From Bacilli bacterium (lineage in GTDB: Bacteria; Bacillota_I; Bacilli_A; ML615J-28; CAG-698): 19,317 bases of DNA. The notes under the pieces are model-generated. The model was not told the DNA's origin and did not search any database. It saw nothing but the letters and a program-made list of their open reading frames with translations. The stretch spans positions 1 through 19,317 of the forward strand of contig JALOBF010000014.1 in NCBI GenBank assembly GCA_023228385.1, in the 5' to 3' direction. Position 1 is the first letter of the stretch, and each line of letters begins with the position of its first letter. Below, one piece after another: positions 7,730 to 15,563 of the stretch. Position numbers and translations under genes: made by a program.

Positions 7730-7802
7730 TACCCATTCATTAAGTAAGTATTTAATAGCTTCCGGATTGAATTTAAAACATTATTAATCCTTTTTTAGTT
7801 TC

Positions 7803-9743
7803 TTAACTTGATGATATGGGGATTATTCTGCCTTTTTTGTTTTTCTGATTAGCGATAGCTTGATGTTTATCTATTACATCTTTAGATATTTGGTTGGGGC
7901 GTGATAACGGCATGGCAATGTAATAACCTTGCAGATAATCAACACCGATATCCATTAGATATTGCATTTCCTGATAAGATTCAATTCCCTTGGCAATCAC
8001 CTTAATCTCTCGGTTTCTTGCATAATCCAATATTCTCCGCAGTTTTTCTTGATTTTCCCGATTGACATCAATACTACGGACGAGGGACATATCAAGTTTT
8101 ATATAATTGACAAAACTAATAATATCTTCGTTAATATTATCAATAGTAAAATCATCGAGGCAAACTTCTATTTGAAAGCACTTAAGTTTTTCCAGCTTAT
8201 TTTTAAATATTTCTTTATCGGCATAATAATAATCAATAATCTCAAATACAATCTTGATATTATTTAAATTAACAAAAATTTTTTTCATTGACAAATCAGG
8301 TAAAATAATATTCGGCAAGGAATGAATAAATACCGGTGTTGAAAGAATGTTTTGGTATTCGCGAATCGCAGCAATACATTTTTCCAAGGTCATCTCCTCA
8401 ACAACATGCAGTTTCGACTGCGCCTTCGCAACCGTTATCAATTGTTCGGGAGTCCTAATAATATCGCTGTAAATTCGCATAAATGTTTCATGACCTAAAA
8501 TCTTCGCCGTTTTGGCATCAATAATCGGCTGATAAGAGAAAGTTACTAATTTATTAGCAATAATATAATTAAATTCTTTACTATAGTTGACAATGCTGGC
8601 ATTTATCGAATCTTGCCTGGGTTTTACAAATAAATAATATTTGTTTTCATATAATGCGAAATCGGCATAATTAATTAAATCGGCTAAAACGGTGCCGTTT
8701 TCCGGATACCAAGCCACGCCGAATGAAGCCCGTAACTTTTCAATTACACAATCACCGATTAAAATGCTGCCTTCGCTGATTTGCCGGTTAACCTCATCAA
8801 TAATCGGTTGAATTTGGCTTTGTTCATTGCCGTAAACCAAAGCTAAAAATTCATCGCCGGAACGCCGGGCGACTAGGCCGCCATATTGTTCTAAAGATTT
8901 AATCACTTCCCCGAACTTACACAGATAACGATCACCGACATCATGACCATATGTATCATTGATATATTTCAATTTATCAATATCCCACATAATAAGAGCC
9001 AGCGCCTTAATGGAACAGTCACTTATAATATTTTCGGCCAAACGATTAAATGCATAACGGTTATAAAGTCCGGTTAAAGGATCAATATCCCTTTCTTTCT
9101 CTATTTTTTTAATTTGATTAACCTGATCGGTAATATCATAAATTATCCCCATACAAAAACCTCGATATTGATGCGTTAATATTTGAATCCAGCGAAAATC
9201 TTCCAGCAAATAGGCTCTGTATTTATCATCATAATATAAATTGGTAATTTTCTGATACATTGGATGAAATTTACGGTAATCCAGATATCCCTCTTTTCCT
9301 TTAAAAGCACAAATATCAAAAAATTTCTGCGTGCAATAAACTTTGTCGTCTTCTTTTAAATAATAAAAGAAGCCAACCGAATATAATTCTATCGTGCTAA
9401 AAAGACACGATGTCATCTGATGAGACTGCAACCACAATTTTCGGATTGCCCGATTAATGTTCCTTATTTCATTAAGTCTTGACAAAGTGGCAACGGGGCG
9501 GACCGAAAGAGAAAGTGAACGCATTGATTTTTCAAATTCTCTAATCGGTTTTTCAATTATTATTTTTCCCAGTAAAATAATAACCCCTCCGGTTAAAACA
9601 AACAGAAAAAGCAATAATACTAATATAATAATTTTAAAACGGAAAATCAAGTATAAGCCGACAGAAAAGAGAGCACCTAAAAAAATTGTGGAAAAAGCAA
9701 TAATAAAAACAGCATCGGATAAATGCAACGACTTTTTTTTCAT
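7803..9743 (-). CDS. Membrane PAS-GGDEF-EAL protein with degenerate catalytic motifs
   Basis: A 646-residue c-di-GMP signalling protein. Two membrane helices lie at about residues 10-65. A PAS-like sensor follows (about 100-215, ending GIIYDITDQ), then a GGDEF domain (about 225-380) and an EAL domain (about 395-625). The cyclase domain keeps DPLTGLYNR and WDIDKLKYINDTYGHDVGD, but the signature is SGDEF (S295) and no RxxD inhibitory site precedes it. In the EAL domain the metal Glu survives as E419-T-F instead of EAL. DD (530-531) is present, but the following loop-6 sequence is TIDN rather than GTGY, and the catalytic Glu of AEGVE is Lys585 (AKGIE). Phosphodiesterase activity is therefore unlikely; a c-di-GMP-binding or GTP-sensing role is more plausible (inference). 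The ATG at 9743 follows AAGGTGA with good spacing; the open frame upstream runs into the promoter's own -35 box. Confidence 0.87.
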   Translation of the reverse strand: MKKKSLHLSDAVFIIAFSTIFLGALFSVGLYLIFRFKIIILVLLLFLFVLTGGVIILLGKIIIEKPIREFEKSMRSLSLSVRPVATLSRLNEIRNINRAIRKLWLQSHQMTSCLFSTIELYSVGFFYYLKEDDKVYCTQKFFDICAFKGKEGYLDYRKFHPMYQKITNLYYDDKYRAYLLEDFRWIQILTHQYRGFCMGIIYDITDQVNQIKKIEKERDIDPLTGLYNRYAFNRLAENIISDCSIKALALIMWDIDKLKYINDTYGHDVGDRYLCKFGEVIKSLEQYGGLVARRSGDEFLALVYGNEQSQIQPIIDEVNRQISEGSILIGDCVIEKLRASFGVAWYPENGTVLADLINYADFALYENKYYLFVKPRQDSINASIVNYSKEFNYIIANKLVTFSYQPIIDAKTAKILGHETFMRIYSDIIRTPEQLITVAKAQSKLHVVEEMTLEKCIAAIREYQNILSTPVFIHSLPNIILPDLSMKKIFVNLNNIKIVFEIIDYYYADKEIFKNKLEKLKCFQIEVCLDDFTIDNINEDIISFVNYIKLDMSLVRSIDVNRENQEKLRRILDYARNREIKVIAKGIESYQEMQYLMDIGVDYLQGYYIAMPLSRPNQISKDVIDKHQAIANQKNKKGRIIPISSS

Positions 9744-9798
9744 ATATATCACCTTGTTAATCCCCATATTGCTACTAATAGAGTTCATGGTTTCCATT

Positions 9799-9827
9799 AT
9801 TATACAATATATAAAGTGATTTGTCAA
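9799..9827 (-). promoter_or_regulatory. Consensus promoter of the GGDEF-EAL gene
   Basis: On the minus strand, TTGACA (9822-9827), 17-bp spacer, TATAAT (9799-9804): perfect consensus. The leader would be about 49 nt. Confidence 0.88.
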
Positions 9828-9838
9828 ACTTTTCCAAC

Positions 9839-9866
9839 AAAAAAAGACCGCTTAAGTATGGCGGTC
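9839..9866 (-). terminator. Intrinsic terminator of the PAS-GGDEF gene
   Basis: GACCGC (9861-9866 on the minus strand), a 9-nt loop, GCGGTC, then seven Ts (9845-9839). The stem overlaps the TGA stop of the upstream gene (9865-9867). Confidence 0.88.
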
Positions 9867-11280
9867 ATGCCAAAACAGTCATATTTTTTTGTTTTATTTT
9901 CAAATAATAATTGGCAATCATTTTCGTGATAACGGTCAACTCCCCAAGTTCCGTCGTTTCAATCGATAAACATTTTTCCGGACTGTTAAAACCGATAAAA
10001 CCATAATAACATTCTTCGTAATGTATTGCATAATAATATAATGTTTTATATTTATCGGAAAAACTGTGATGAATAATTTCCGCTGCCGATTTTTCAGTTA
10101 AATAACAGTAATCAAATCGTCTAATACAATCATAAAGATAAGTCGATTGTTCGGGATAAGCAATCTCCTCGCTGCTTAACTCCGGATACCGTGAAACTAA
10201 TGAGTATTGATTGAGAGGAGTACCCTTTTCGCAAATATACCCTTGTTTAAAACCATAATTATTGCACAATACCCTAATGGCCGTTTTTAAATTGATAAAC
10301 GGAGAATCACTGCTCCCAAGAATTCTCTTTATCTTATCGGCAAGTTTATTCTTCCTCAATTTTGAATTATAAAAAACAATATCATTATAATCAACACCGG
10401 TTTCATTCTCGTTATAAATATAATATTGATTTTTGCCTTTTTCTTTAGCCTTATAAAGAGCGACATCGGCATTATTATATAAAGTATCAAAATCAAGACC
10501 GGCATTAGGATAGATGGCAATGCCGACACTTGTTGTTATCGCTAGATCAATATTAAAATAATTATAATTTTCATTAATCAGAAAACATAAATCATTAATT
10601 TTTCGATGAACAATATCGAAGTTTTTAATTTGTTTCATAAAAATCATAAACTCATCGCCGCCGATTCTTCCGACAATATCGGTTGAACGAAACAGTGACT
10701 TAATCCGATTTGATATTTCAAGAAGAAGGGCATCGCCGTAAATATGACCGAAATAATCGTTTACTTCTTTGAAATTATCTAAATCCAAAACTATCATGGC
10801 ATGGGTCGCATTTTTGGTCTTGTTTTCATTAAGATATTTTATAACATATTCATGAGTTGTCTCTTTATTGTATAAACCGGTAAGGCTGTCCGATTGAGCC
10901 CTGATTTTTAGTAATTGTTGAAGATTGAATTGTTCGGTAACATCATCAATTAAACAAGCACAATAACCAAAGATCGGCTGATAGCAATATACTTTCAGAT
11001 ATTTTTTTATATTGCGGTTAAAATTAAAAAAGCATTTCTTAACTCCGGTGGTGGCAACTTCAAAATATAAATCGTTTTGTTTAGCCGGTAGGCAAGTGCT
11101 AACCGGGGTTTTCAATAAATCACTGATTTCAATTCCGTATAACTGCAAGAAAGAACTGTTGGCATAATAAAAAGACAGGTACGGGTCGACATCATTATTG
11201 TCGATACGAAAAATTGCATATGCAATCGGCATGTTTTCAAATAACCCATATGCCTTCTGCAAATCCTGATTTAAAATCAT
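9865..11280 (-). CDS. PAS-GGDEF diguanylate cyclase with C-terminal GAF-like domain
   Basis: A 471-residue soluble protein with no membrane segment. An N-terminal PAS-like domain (about residues 1-125) has a typical start, FENMPIAYAIFRID, and exit, ACLIDDVTEQ. The GGDEF domain (about 130-295) has DSLTGLYNK, LDLDNFKEVNDYFGHIYGD, an RxxD inhibitory site (R198-D201) and, five residues later, an intact GGDEF (207-211). It is therefore predicted to make c-di-GMP from two GTP with product feedback. The C-terminal ~150 residues look GAF-like (LKTAIRVLCNNYGFKQGYIC and YYGFIGFNSPE), but this is less certain. The ATG at 11280 is preceded by AGGAG at 11 nt and a closer AAGGA; the frame could extend to a TTG at 11325 without a better ribosome site. 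It is transcribed alone between its own promoter and terminator. Confidence 0.88.
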   Translation of the reverse strand: MILNQDLQKAYGLFENMPIAYAIFRIDNNDVDPYLSFYYANSSFLQLYGIEISDLLKTPVSTCLPAKQNDLYFEVATTGVKKCFFNFNRNIKKYLKVYCYQPIFGYCACLIDDVTEQFNLQQLLKIRAQSDSLTGLYNKETTHEYVIKYLNENKTKNATHAMIVLDLDNFKEVNDYFGHIYGDALLLEISNRIKSLFRSTDIVGRIGGDEFMIFMKQIKNFDIVHRKINDLCFLINENYNYFNIDLAITTSVGIAIYPNAGLDFDTLYNNADVALYKAKEKGKNQYYIYNENETGVDYNDIVFYNSKLRKNKLADKIKRILGSSDSPFINLKTAIRVLCNNYGFKQGYICEKGTPLNQYSLVSRYPELSSEEIAYPEQSTYLYDCIRRFDYCYLTEKSAAEIIHHSFSDKYKTLYYYAIHYEECYYGFIGFNSPEKCLSIETTELGELTVITKMIANYYLKIKQKNMTVLA

Positions 11281-11348
11281 TATCCTTGTATCTCCTAATC
11301 TTATTGATATAAAATGTCTCCCCAATCATATAATTACAACCAATAAAA

Positions 11349-11377
11349 ATTATATCATGAATTAATTAAAACAACAA
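11349..11377 (-). promoter_or_regulatory. Promoter of the PAS-GGDEF gene, with adjacent palindromes
   Basis: On the minus strand, TTGTTG (11372-11377), 17-bp spacer, TATAAT (11349-11354) with extended TGA. Immediately upstream lie two overlapping palindromes, AGATATCT (11379-11386) and TCTGATAATCAGA (11384-11396), and AGATATCTG recurs at 11441-11449. They may be operator sites (inference). Confidence 0.6.
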
Positions 11378-11460
11378 AAGATATCTGATAATCAGAAGTT
11401 AAATGTCATTTGAAATAACTGTTCAAGGGGGGAAAGATAGAGATATCTGTCGAAAAAAAG

Positions 11461-11488
11461 AAAAAGCGGTCCAATAATGTTGACCGCT
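11461..11488 (-). terminator. Intrinsic terminator of the SipW/AAA operon
   Basis: AGCGGTC/GACCGCT 7-bp stem (11465-11471 with 11482-11488), 10-nt loop, followed on the minus strand by TTTTC and more Ts. It lies 8 nt after the second SipW-like gene. Confidence 0.88.
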
Positions 11489-11496
11489 ATCGTTTT

Positions 11497-12051
11497 TCAT
11501 GTTTTTTTAGATAAATCCGGTTTATTCTTTGCAATTATGCTTTTAACAATCGATACGGATTCTATAACGATAGTTAAAAGCAAGGCAACTACAATTATCA
11601 GATAAGTGAAGTAACGATTGTTTAATAGCAGTTTCCCTAAACCAAAAAAACGACCATACTTGACGACCTTACCGTAAAAATTTTTTTCAGTAACTTGGTC
11701 CTCATCAATGGCGGCCAGCGGATTATCACCTTTGGTTCGAAGATTTCCCGCCGGTGTCACTTCAACCACCCGATGCACAAGATAAACTTTATATGTTTCG
11801 GAGTAATAAATTATAATGTCGCCTTTTTCAGCATCGATAAAATTAACTTTTTTTGCAATTACAATCGATTGGGGCTCAATCGTTGGTGCCATCGAGTCCG
11901 TAGCGACCGCCGCAAACGAATATCCAAACAAAGAAATGATTTTATTGTTACGGGCGGAAACAATCCCCAATATAATAATAACAAGCGACAGCAGAAATAA
12001 AACCGCTGTTACAAACGACATTAAAAAGGCGGTTATTTTTTTCGCCATCAT
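11497..12051 (-). CDS. SipW-like (ER/archaeal-type, S26B) signal peptidase I, second copy
   Basis: A 184-residue membrane protease. An N-terminal membrane helix (about 8-32) is followed by the nucleophile motif TDSMAPTI (Ser53), then LVHRVVEV in which His93 replaces the Lys of bacterial LepB enzymes, and KGDNP with Asp109. Ser-His-Asp spacing is that of the SipW/archaeal/ER class. A second helix lies near the C-terminus (about 147-170). In Bacillus, SipW cleaves TasA-type precursors that form matrix fibres. AGGAGG (12057-12062) lies 5 nt from the ATG at 12051 and 8 nt from an adjacent ATG at 12048, so either may be used. It is the last gene of the four-gene operon, directly behind a terminator-like hairpin. 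Confidence 0.9.
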   Translation of the reverse strand: MMAKKITAFLMSFVTAVLFLLSLVIIILGIVSARNNKIISLFGYSFAAVATDSMAPTIEPQSIVIAKKVNFIDAEKGDIIIYYSETYKVYLVHRVVEVTPAGNLRTKGDNPLAAIDEDQVTEKNFYGKVVKYGRFFGLGKLLLNNRYFTYLIIVVALLLTIVIESVSIVKSIIAKNKPDLSKKT

Positions 12052-12063
12052 TTTTCCCTCCTG

Positions 12064-12096
12064 AAAAAACTATCAACTTGATTGAATCAAGTTGAT
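12064..12096 (-). terminator. Intra-operon attenuator-like hairpin before the second SipW gene
   Basis: ATCAACTTGATT (12072-12083) and AATCAAGTTGAT (12085-12096) are perfect complements around one base. On the minus strand this is followed by AG and six Ts (12069-12064). One base later the AGGAGG of the next gene begins. The upstream arm contains the TGA stop of the preceding gene (12087-12089), so a ribosome ending there would block folding. Partial termination or RNA processing is inference. Confidence 0.6.
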
Positions 12097-13970
12097 TGTA
12101 TGGTTTGTGAATGATGCGTTTTAATACGGGCAACTTCCTGTTCACGCATTTTACGATATTTCTCTCTAAGCAATAATATTTCTTGTTCGCGTCTTTTTTT
12201 CTCAAAATCAAGAATTTTGCTTTTCATTTCTTTAAATTTATCACGAATTAAGTTTCGATGTTCTTGGAAACGACGTCGTTCATTTTCAAGAGCTTGTTTT
12301 CTCTCTTCTTTAAGTCGCTTCATTACTTCCTGCCGTTCGGCGCGAGCTCGGGCTTTTTCGGCGGAAATCAATTCTTTTTCTGCTTGCCTCAGCAGTTGTT
12401 CATTGATTTTTTTCTCTTCCTGGAGAATCGCGGTTTCAACCTTATCTTTAACCGCTTTCATATTTTCGGTAAGTTTTTTGCTTTTATCTTTTGCTGAATC
12501 GCGGTCCTGCCTGGTTGCTTTAAGCGATTGATTTAAGCGCTGTCGCCGGGCTTGGTCTTTTAATTGGCGTCTTATTTTACTGCTCTCCTTAATAATGCGA
12601 GTATTAATTCGACTAATCTCTTTCATTTGTTGTTTTTCCAGATTAACCGATTCTTTATAATCCGCCTCTTTAGTTTCCCGAATTAATTGGGCAATCCGGG
12701 CTTTCTTTTTAGTTTCAACAAGTTTATCAACCAAATTCTTCTTTTCAACCGCATCCATTATTTCTTCTTCTGCCGCCATATCAAAAACCGATTGAAATAG
12801 CGAGTTGGTAATCCCGATGGTCTGCGTTAAAGCGCTTTTCAGAGCTTGTTCGTAAGGGACATCCTCCCCCAGTAACTCATCCAGTTTTTGTTTGAAAACC
12901 CGTTTATTTTGTTCCAAATAATATTCATTAATGGTATTATCCTCAATAACAATCGCCGAAGGATTATCGACAACATCTTTTGCATGGGACTTAACTAGTT
13001 TCGTTGCTTTCCGTTCATATTTAATCAGATTGGAAGCGTCATATTCTTTTTTTAATAAGTTTTGATTATATAAAACCAAGGCATATGTAATTAAAGCAAT
13101 TTGATTGAGATTATACATATATGCGGGGGCAATATCAAGATCCCGCTCTTCCACATCTATATCATAAAAGACAGAATCGCAATGATCAAGAAAAAGCCAA
13201 AGATTATAGGCATTACGGAAATCAGGGTTTTTCAAAATAATATTGGTTTTCATAATCGGCGGTTTAACCGGCTTCTGTTCTTCCATCATCCGCATAAAGG
13301 GGGAGTTTTTATATCCAGATACCATCCGAGTAAGATTGGTAACGCGGCCAAGATAGATTTTGCTTTGTTCTTTTACATCAGAATCTTCTATATCATTTTT
13401 TAAAACGACATCAATATCCATTGCCACTTCGGAATTAAAAATATTAAAATTTGATCGTAAATTTAAATGTTTTCGTTCATAAGATTCAATATTGCTTTTT
13501 ACTACTTCATACCGATTGCTTAAAAAACTAATTAACCGATTAATTAAAGTCATAATAAAGCGGTTTTCATAAATGCCGTATTCGATTTCCGATTGTGACG
13601 TTAAGATTTTTTTCGGTATCACTTCGCCATCTTTTATTTCTTTTATCAGATGAGAATTAGCGGCTAAATGCCGAATTGATGTACTGTTAACTTTTTTTGC
13701 TTTTTCAATTGGTACTATTTCCTCATCATATCTTAAAGTCGAGAATGGCTGACTAATAATCCGATCGATACTCGGAAAATATGTTTCAAGCGTCGCAATC
13801 CAATCGTCGTTAAATTTTTTAATTTCAGATATGCTTTTTTGATATACTATATTTTCTCCGGCAAGAAAAGAATTATAAAAATAACGAGGGAAGTTTTCTT
13901 TTTCTTCAACCGCCATCAAAGATGACATAATATGGCTGTAGAATGTATCCAAATCATCTCTTTTTTTCAT
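12087..13970 (-). CDS. DUF2357-like (McrC-associated) protein with long C-terminal coiled coil, no recognisable nuclease
   Basis: A 627-residue cytoplasmic protein. The N-terminal half resembles DUF2357, the module found in McrC-type partners of McrB-like AAA+ proteins: SIRHLAANSHLIKEI, PKKILTSQSEIEYGIYENRF (the ENRF at about 134-137 is the family hallmark) and later TNIILKNPDFRNAYNLWLFL (about 240-260). In the family a PD-(D/E)xK nuclease normally follows. Here I see no such motif; from about residue 400 to the end the chain is a highly charged Lys/Arg/Glu coiled coil with RARAERQEVMKRLKEE-type heptads. The ATG at 13970 has AGGGA 11 nt upstream; in-frame GTGs at 13976 and 13979 are possible starts. 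It lies 22 nt behind the AAA+ gene, consistent with a McrB/McrC-like complex. The DUF2357 call rests on recalled motifs, not a search. Confidence 0.7.
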   Translation of the reverse strand: MKKRDDLDTFYSHIMSSLMAVEEKENFPRYFYNSFLAGENIVYQKSISEIKKFNDDWIATLETYFPSIDRIISQPFSTLRYDEEIVPIEKAKKVNSTSIRHLAANSHLIKEIKDGEVIPKKILTSQSEIEYGIYENRFIMTLINRLISFLSNRYEVVKSNIESYERKHLNLRSNFNIFNSEVAMDIDVVLKNDIEDSDVKEQSKIYLGRVTNLTRMVSGYKNSPFMRMMEEQKPVKPPIMKTNIILKNPDFRNAYNLWLFLDHCDSVFYDIDVEERDLDIAPAYMYNLNQIALITYALVLYNQNLLKKEYDASNLIKYERKATKLVKSHAKDVVDNPSAIVIEDNTINEYYLEQNKRVFKQKLDELLGEDVPYEQALKSALTQTIGITNSLFQSVFDMAAEEEIMDAVEKKNLVDKLVETKKKARIAQLIRETKEADYKESVNLEKQQMKEISRINTRIIKESSKIRRQLKDQARRQRLNQSLKATRQDRDSAKDKSKKLTENMKAVKDKVETAILQEEKKINEQLLRQAEKELISAEKARARAERQEVMKRLKEERKQALENERRRFQEHRNLIRDKFKEMKSKILDFEKKRREQEILLLREKYRKMREQEVARIKTHHSQTIQST

Positions 13971-13992
13971 AACCACCACATTCCCTTATTGA

Positions 13993-15531
13993 TTAATAAC
14001 TTCGCTTCAGTTCCTCCAGATACAATTTTGATTCCTCAAACATATCCTTTCCGAATAGTCTATCCATTAAATCAGTTAATTGGTCAATTTCTTCCTGAAG
14101 AAATGCTAGATTTAGTGCTTCGAATTTCCGCAATATTTTTCGAGCAACCATAAAATCCAAGCCTTCAACTTCACTCCGGCCGCAGGCGACAAAAACAGGA
14201 ACAAAGCGTCTGATTTGCTTCATTATCCGATTACCAAAAGTAACTTTGAATTTGCTGGTAATAAAAACATCTAAACGATTTAAAGAATCAATCATTTTCG
14301 GGGATAAAGGATATTCTTTTTCGGCTTTATTAAAAAGATTATCCAGATATTCAAAACTTATTGTCACGGCTTTGGTCGGCGGCGCATCGATATAAGGCGC
14401 TTTGACATTCATTTCAATGGTTGCTGCCCGGTCATACACTTTATCAGTAATGGTAAATGTGGAGTCATCACGGTTAGCGGTGCCGATAAACCAAAGATTT
14501 TGCGGGATAGTTAATTTGCCGCCAATTAAATTTTTTGGGTCATTTGGCTGTTCGTTTGGCACAACTTCAATTTTCCATTCGTCACTATTGGGCATTTCAA
14601 GAATCGATAAAAACTCGGCAAAATAATATTCAATTCGAGCCAAGTTCATCTCATCCAAAATAATTAAACATATATCTTCGCGATAAGTCGCTTCATAAAC
14701 ATGACGCAGAAAATCAGACTCGTTAAATTTCTTTGTAAATTCATTTAAATAGCCGAATAGTTCAGCCCGGTCCCGCCAAGCTGGTTGAACCGAAACAATT
14801 GCGGCCCCATTATTGAAAAACTTTCCCATCGCATAAGGAAGGGAGGTTTTACCGGTACCGGAAATTCCTTCTAAAATCATAATCTTAGAAGTTGCGAGTC
14901 CGGCAAAAAAGGCGGAGATTATTTTTTTTGAATAATATAGGTTAAGTTGCGATGCGGAAAAGTTAACAAACCTTTCAACCAGTTCTTGTAAGCCAATCAT
15001 ATCCTCCGGTTCCATAATAACCGTCGGAATCCGACCGCGGTATTCTTCGTCAACTTCCGACAATTTCACGAACCGGCTTTCCCCAATGTCGGGGGTCGAT
15101 TCCTCTTCTTCCGCTTCATAGTCTTCCTGAAAACGGTCGGGCTGAAGTCCTAACTGTGAAACCTTCATAGCCAAAATTTTGTTTTTTTCTTCAACCAATT
15201 CCGCCGTTTTCATATTAAGAATCGAAATTTCTTCCAATAATTCGTCTTTTTCTACTTCGCGATGGGTAAAACGAATATAACGCCTTAGCCATTGATATAA
15301 CTTTATAACCAAAAAAGTAATAAAAGCTAAATTAATGATTAATACAATAGCGGCTACTACCCAGTCAAGCATTGTAAAGTTTTTACTGGTGTCGATTAGA
15401 TCGTTCATGTATGATTTTACATCATTAAAAAAGAAATCGGCAAACGCTTTAAAAACACTTTTGAAAAAGCTACCGATGTTCGATAATAACTCTAAAATAA
15501 AATCGATGTAATATCGTGAAAATTCAACCAT
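13993..15531 (-). CDS. Membrane-anchored McrB-like AAA+ ATPase/GTPase
   Basis: A 512-residue AAA+ protein. Residues 1-50 are amphipathic, a single membrane helix spans about 56-80 (WVVAAIVLIINLAFITFLVI) and a short coiled coil covers about 92-122. An acidic linker leads to the motor at about 190-420. Walker A is GISGTGKTS with K228; Walker B is CLIILDEMNLAR (about 287-298), and the LDEMNLAR form is typical of McrB-like motors. Sensor-1 is GTANRDDST where McrB has MNxxDRS, so NTP preference is uncertain. An arginine-finger candidate lies in VYDRAATIEM. There is no DNA-binding domain such as McrB's N-terminal 5mC reader. The ATG at 15531 is preceded by AGGGG with 6-nt spacing. It is the second gene of the operon, followed 22 nt later by its DUF2357-like partner. 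Confidence 0.85.
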   Translation of the reverse strand: MVEFSRYYIDFILELLSNIGSFFKSVFKAFADFFFNDVKSYMNDLIDTSKNFTMLDWVVAAIVLIINLAFITFLVIKLYQWLRRYIRFTHREVEKDELLEEISILNMKTAELVEEKNKILAMKVSQLGLQPDRFQEDYEAEEEESTPDIGESRFVKLSEVDEEYRGRIPTVIMEPEDMIGLQELVERFVNFSASQLNLYYSKKIISAFFAGLATSKIMILEGISGTGKTSLPYAMGKFFNNGAAIVSVQPAWRDRAELFGYLNEFTKKFNESDFLRHVYEATYREDICLIILDEMNLARIEYYFAEFLSILEMPNSDEWKIEVVPNEQPNDPKNLIGGKLTIPQNLWFIGTANRDDSTFTITDKVYDRAATIEMNVKAPYIDAPPTKAVTISFEYLDNLFNKAEKEYPLSPKMIDSLNRLDVFITSKFKVTFGNRIMKQIRRFVPVFVACGRSEVEGLDFMVARKILRKFEALNLAFLQEEIDQLTDLMDRLFGKDMFEESKLYLEELKRSY

Positions 15532-15563
15532 AATCCACCCCTATAAAACTAAATTATGATCCC

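Noticed and set aside
9457..9819. 120-codon plus-strand frame antisense to the GGDEF-EAL membrane region
   Set aside because: It is an antisense shadow of the hydrophobic N-terminus, has no promoter of its own and low-complexity composition.
9744..9827. N-terminal extension of the GGDEF-EAL protein to a TTG at 9827
   Set aside because: That TTG is the first base triplet of the TTGACA -35 box, so it would not be transcribed.
9865..13970. Mycoplasma-type genetic code (TGA as Trp)
   Set aside because: TGA serves as the stop at 9865-9867 (inside a terminator) and 12087-12089, and Trp is encoded by TGG throughout.
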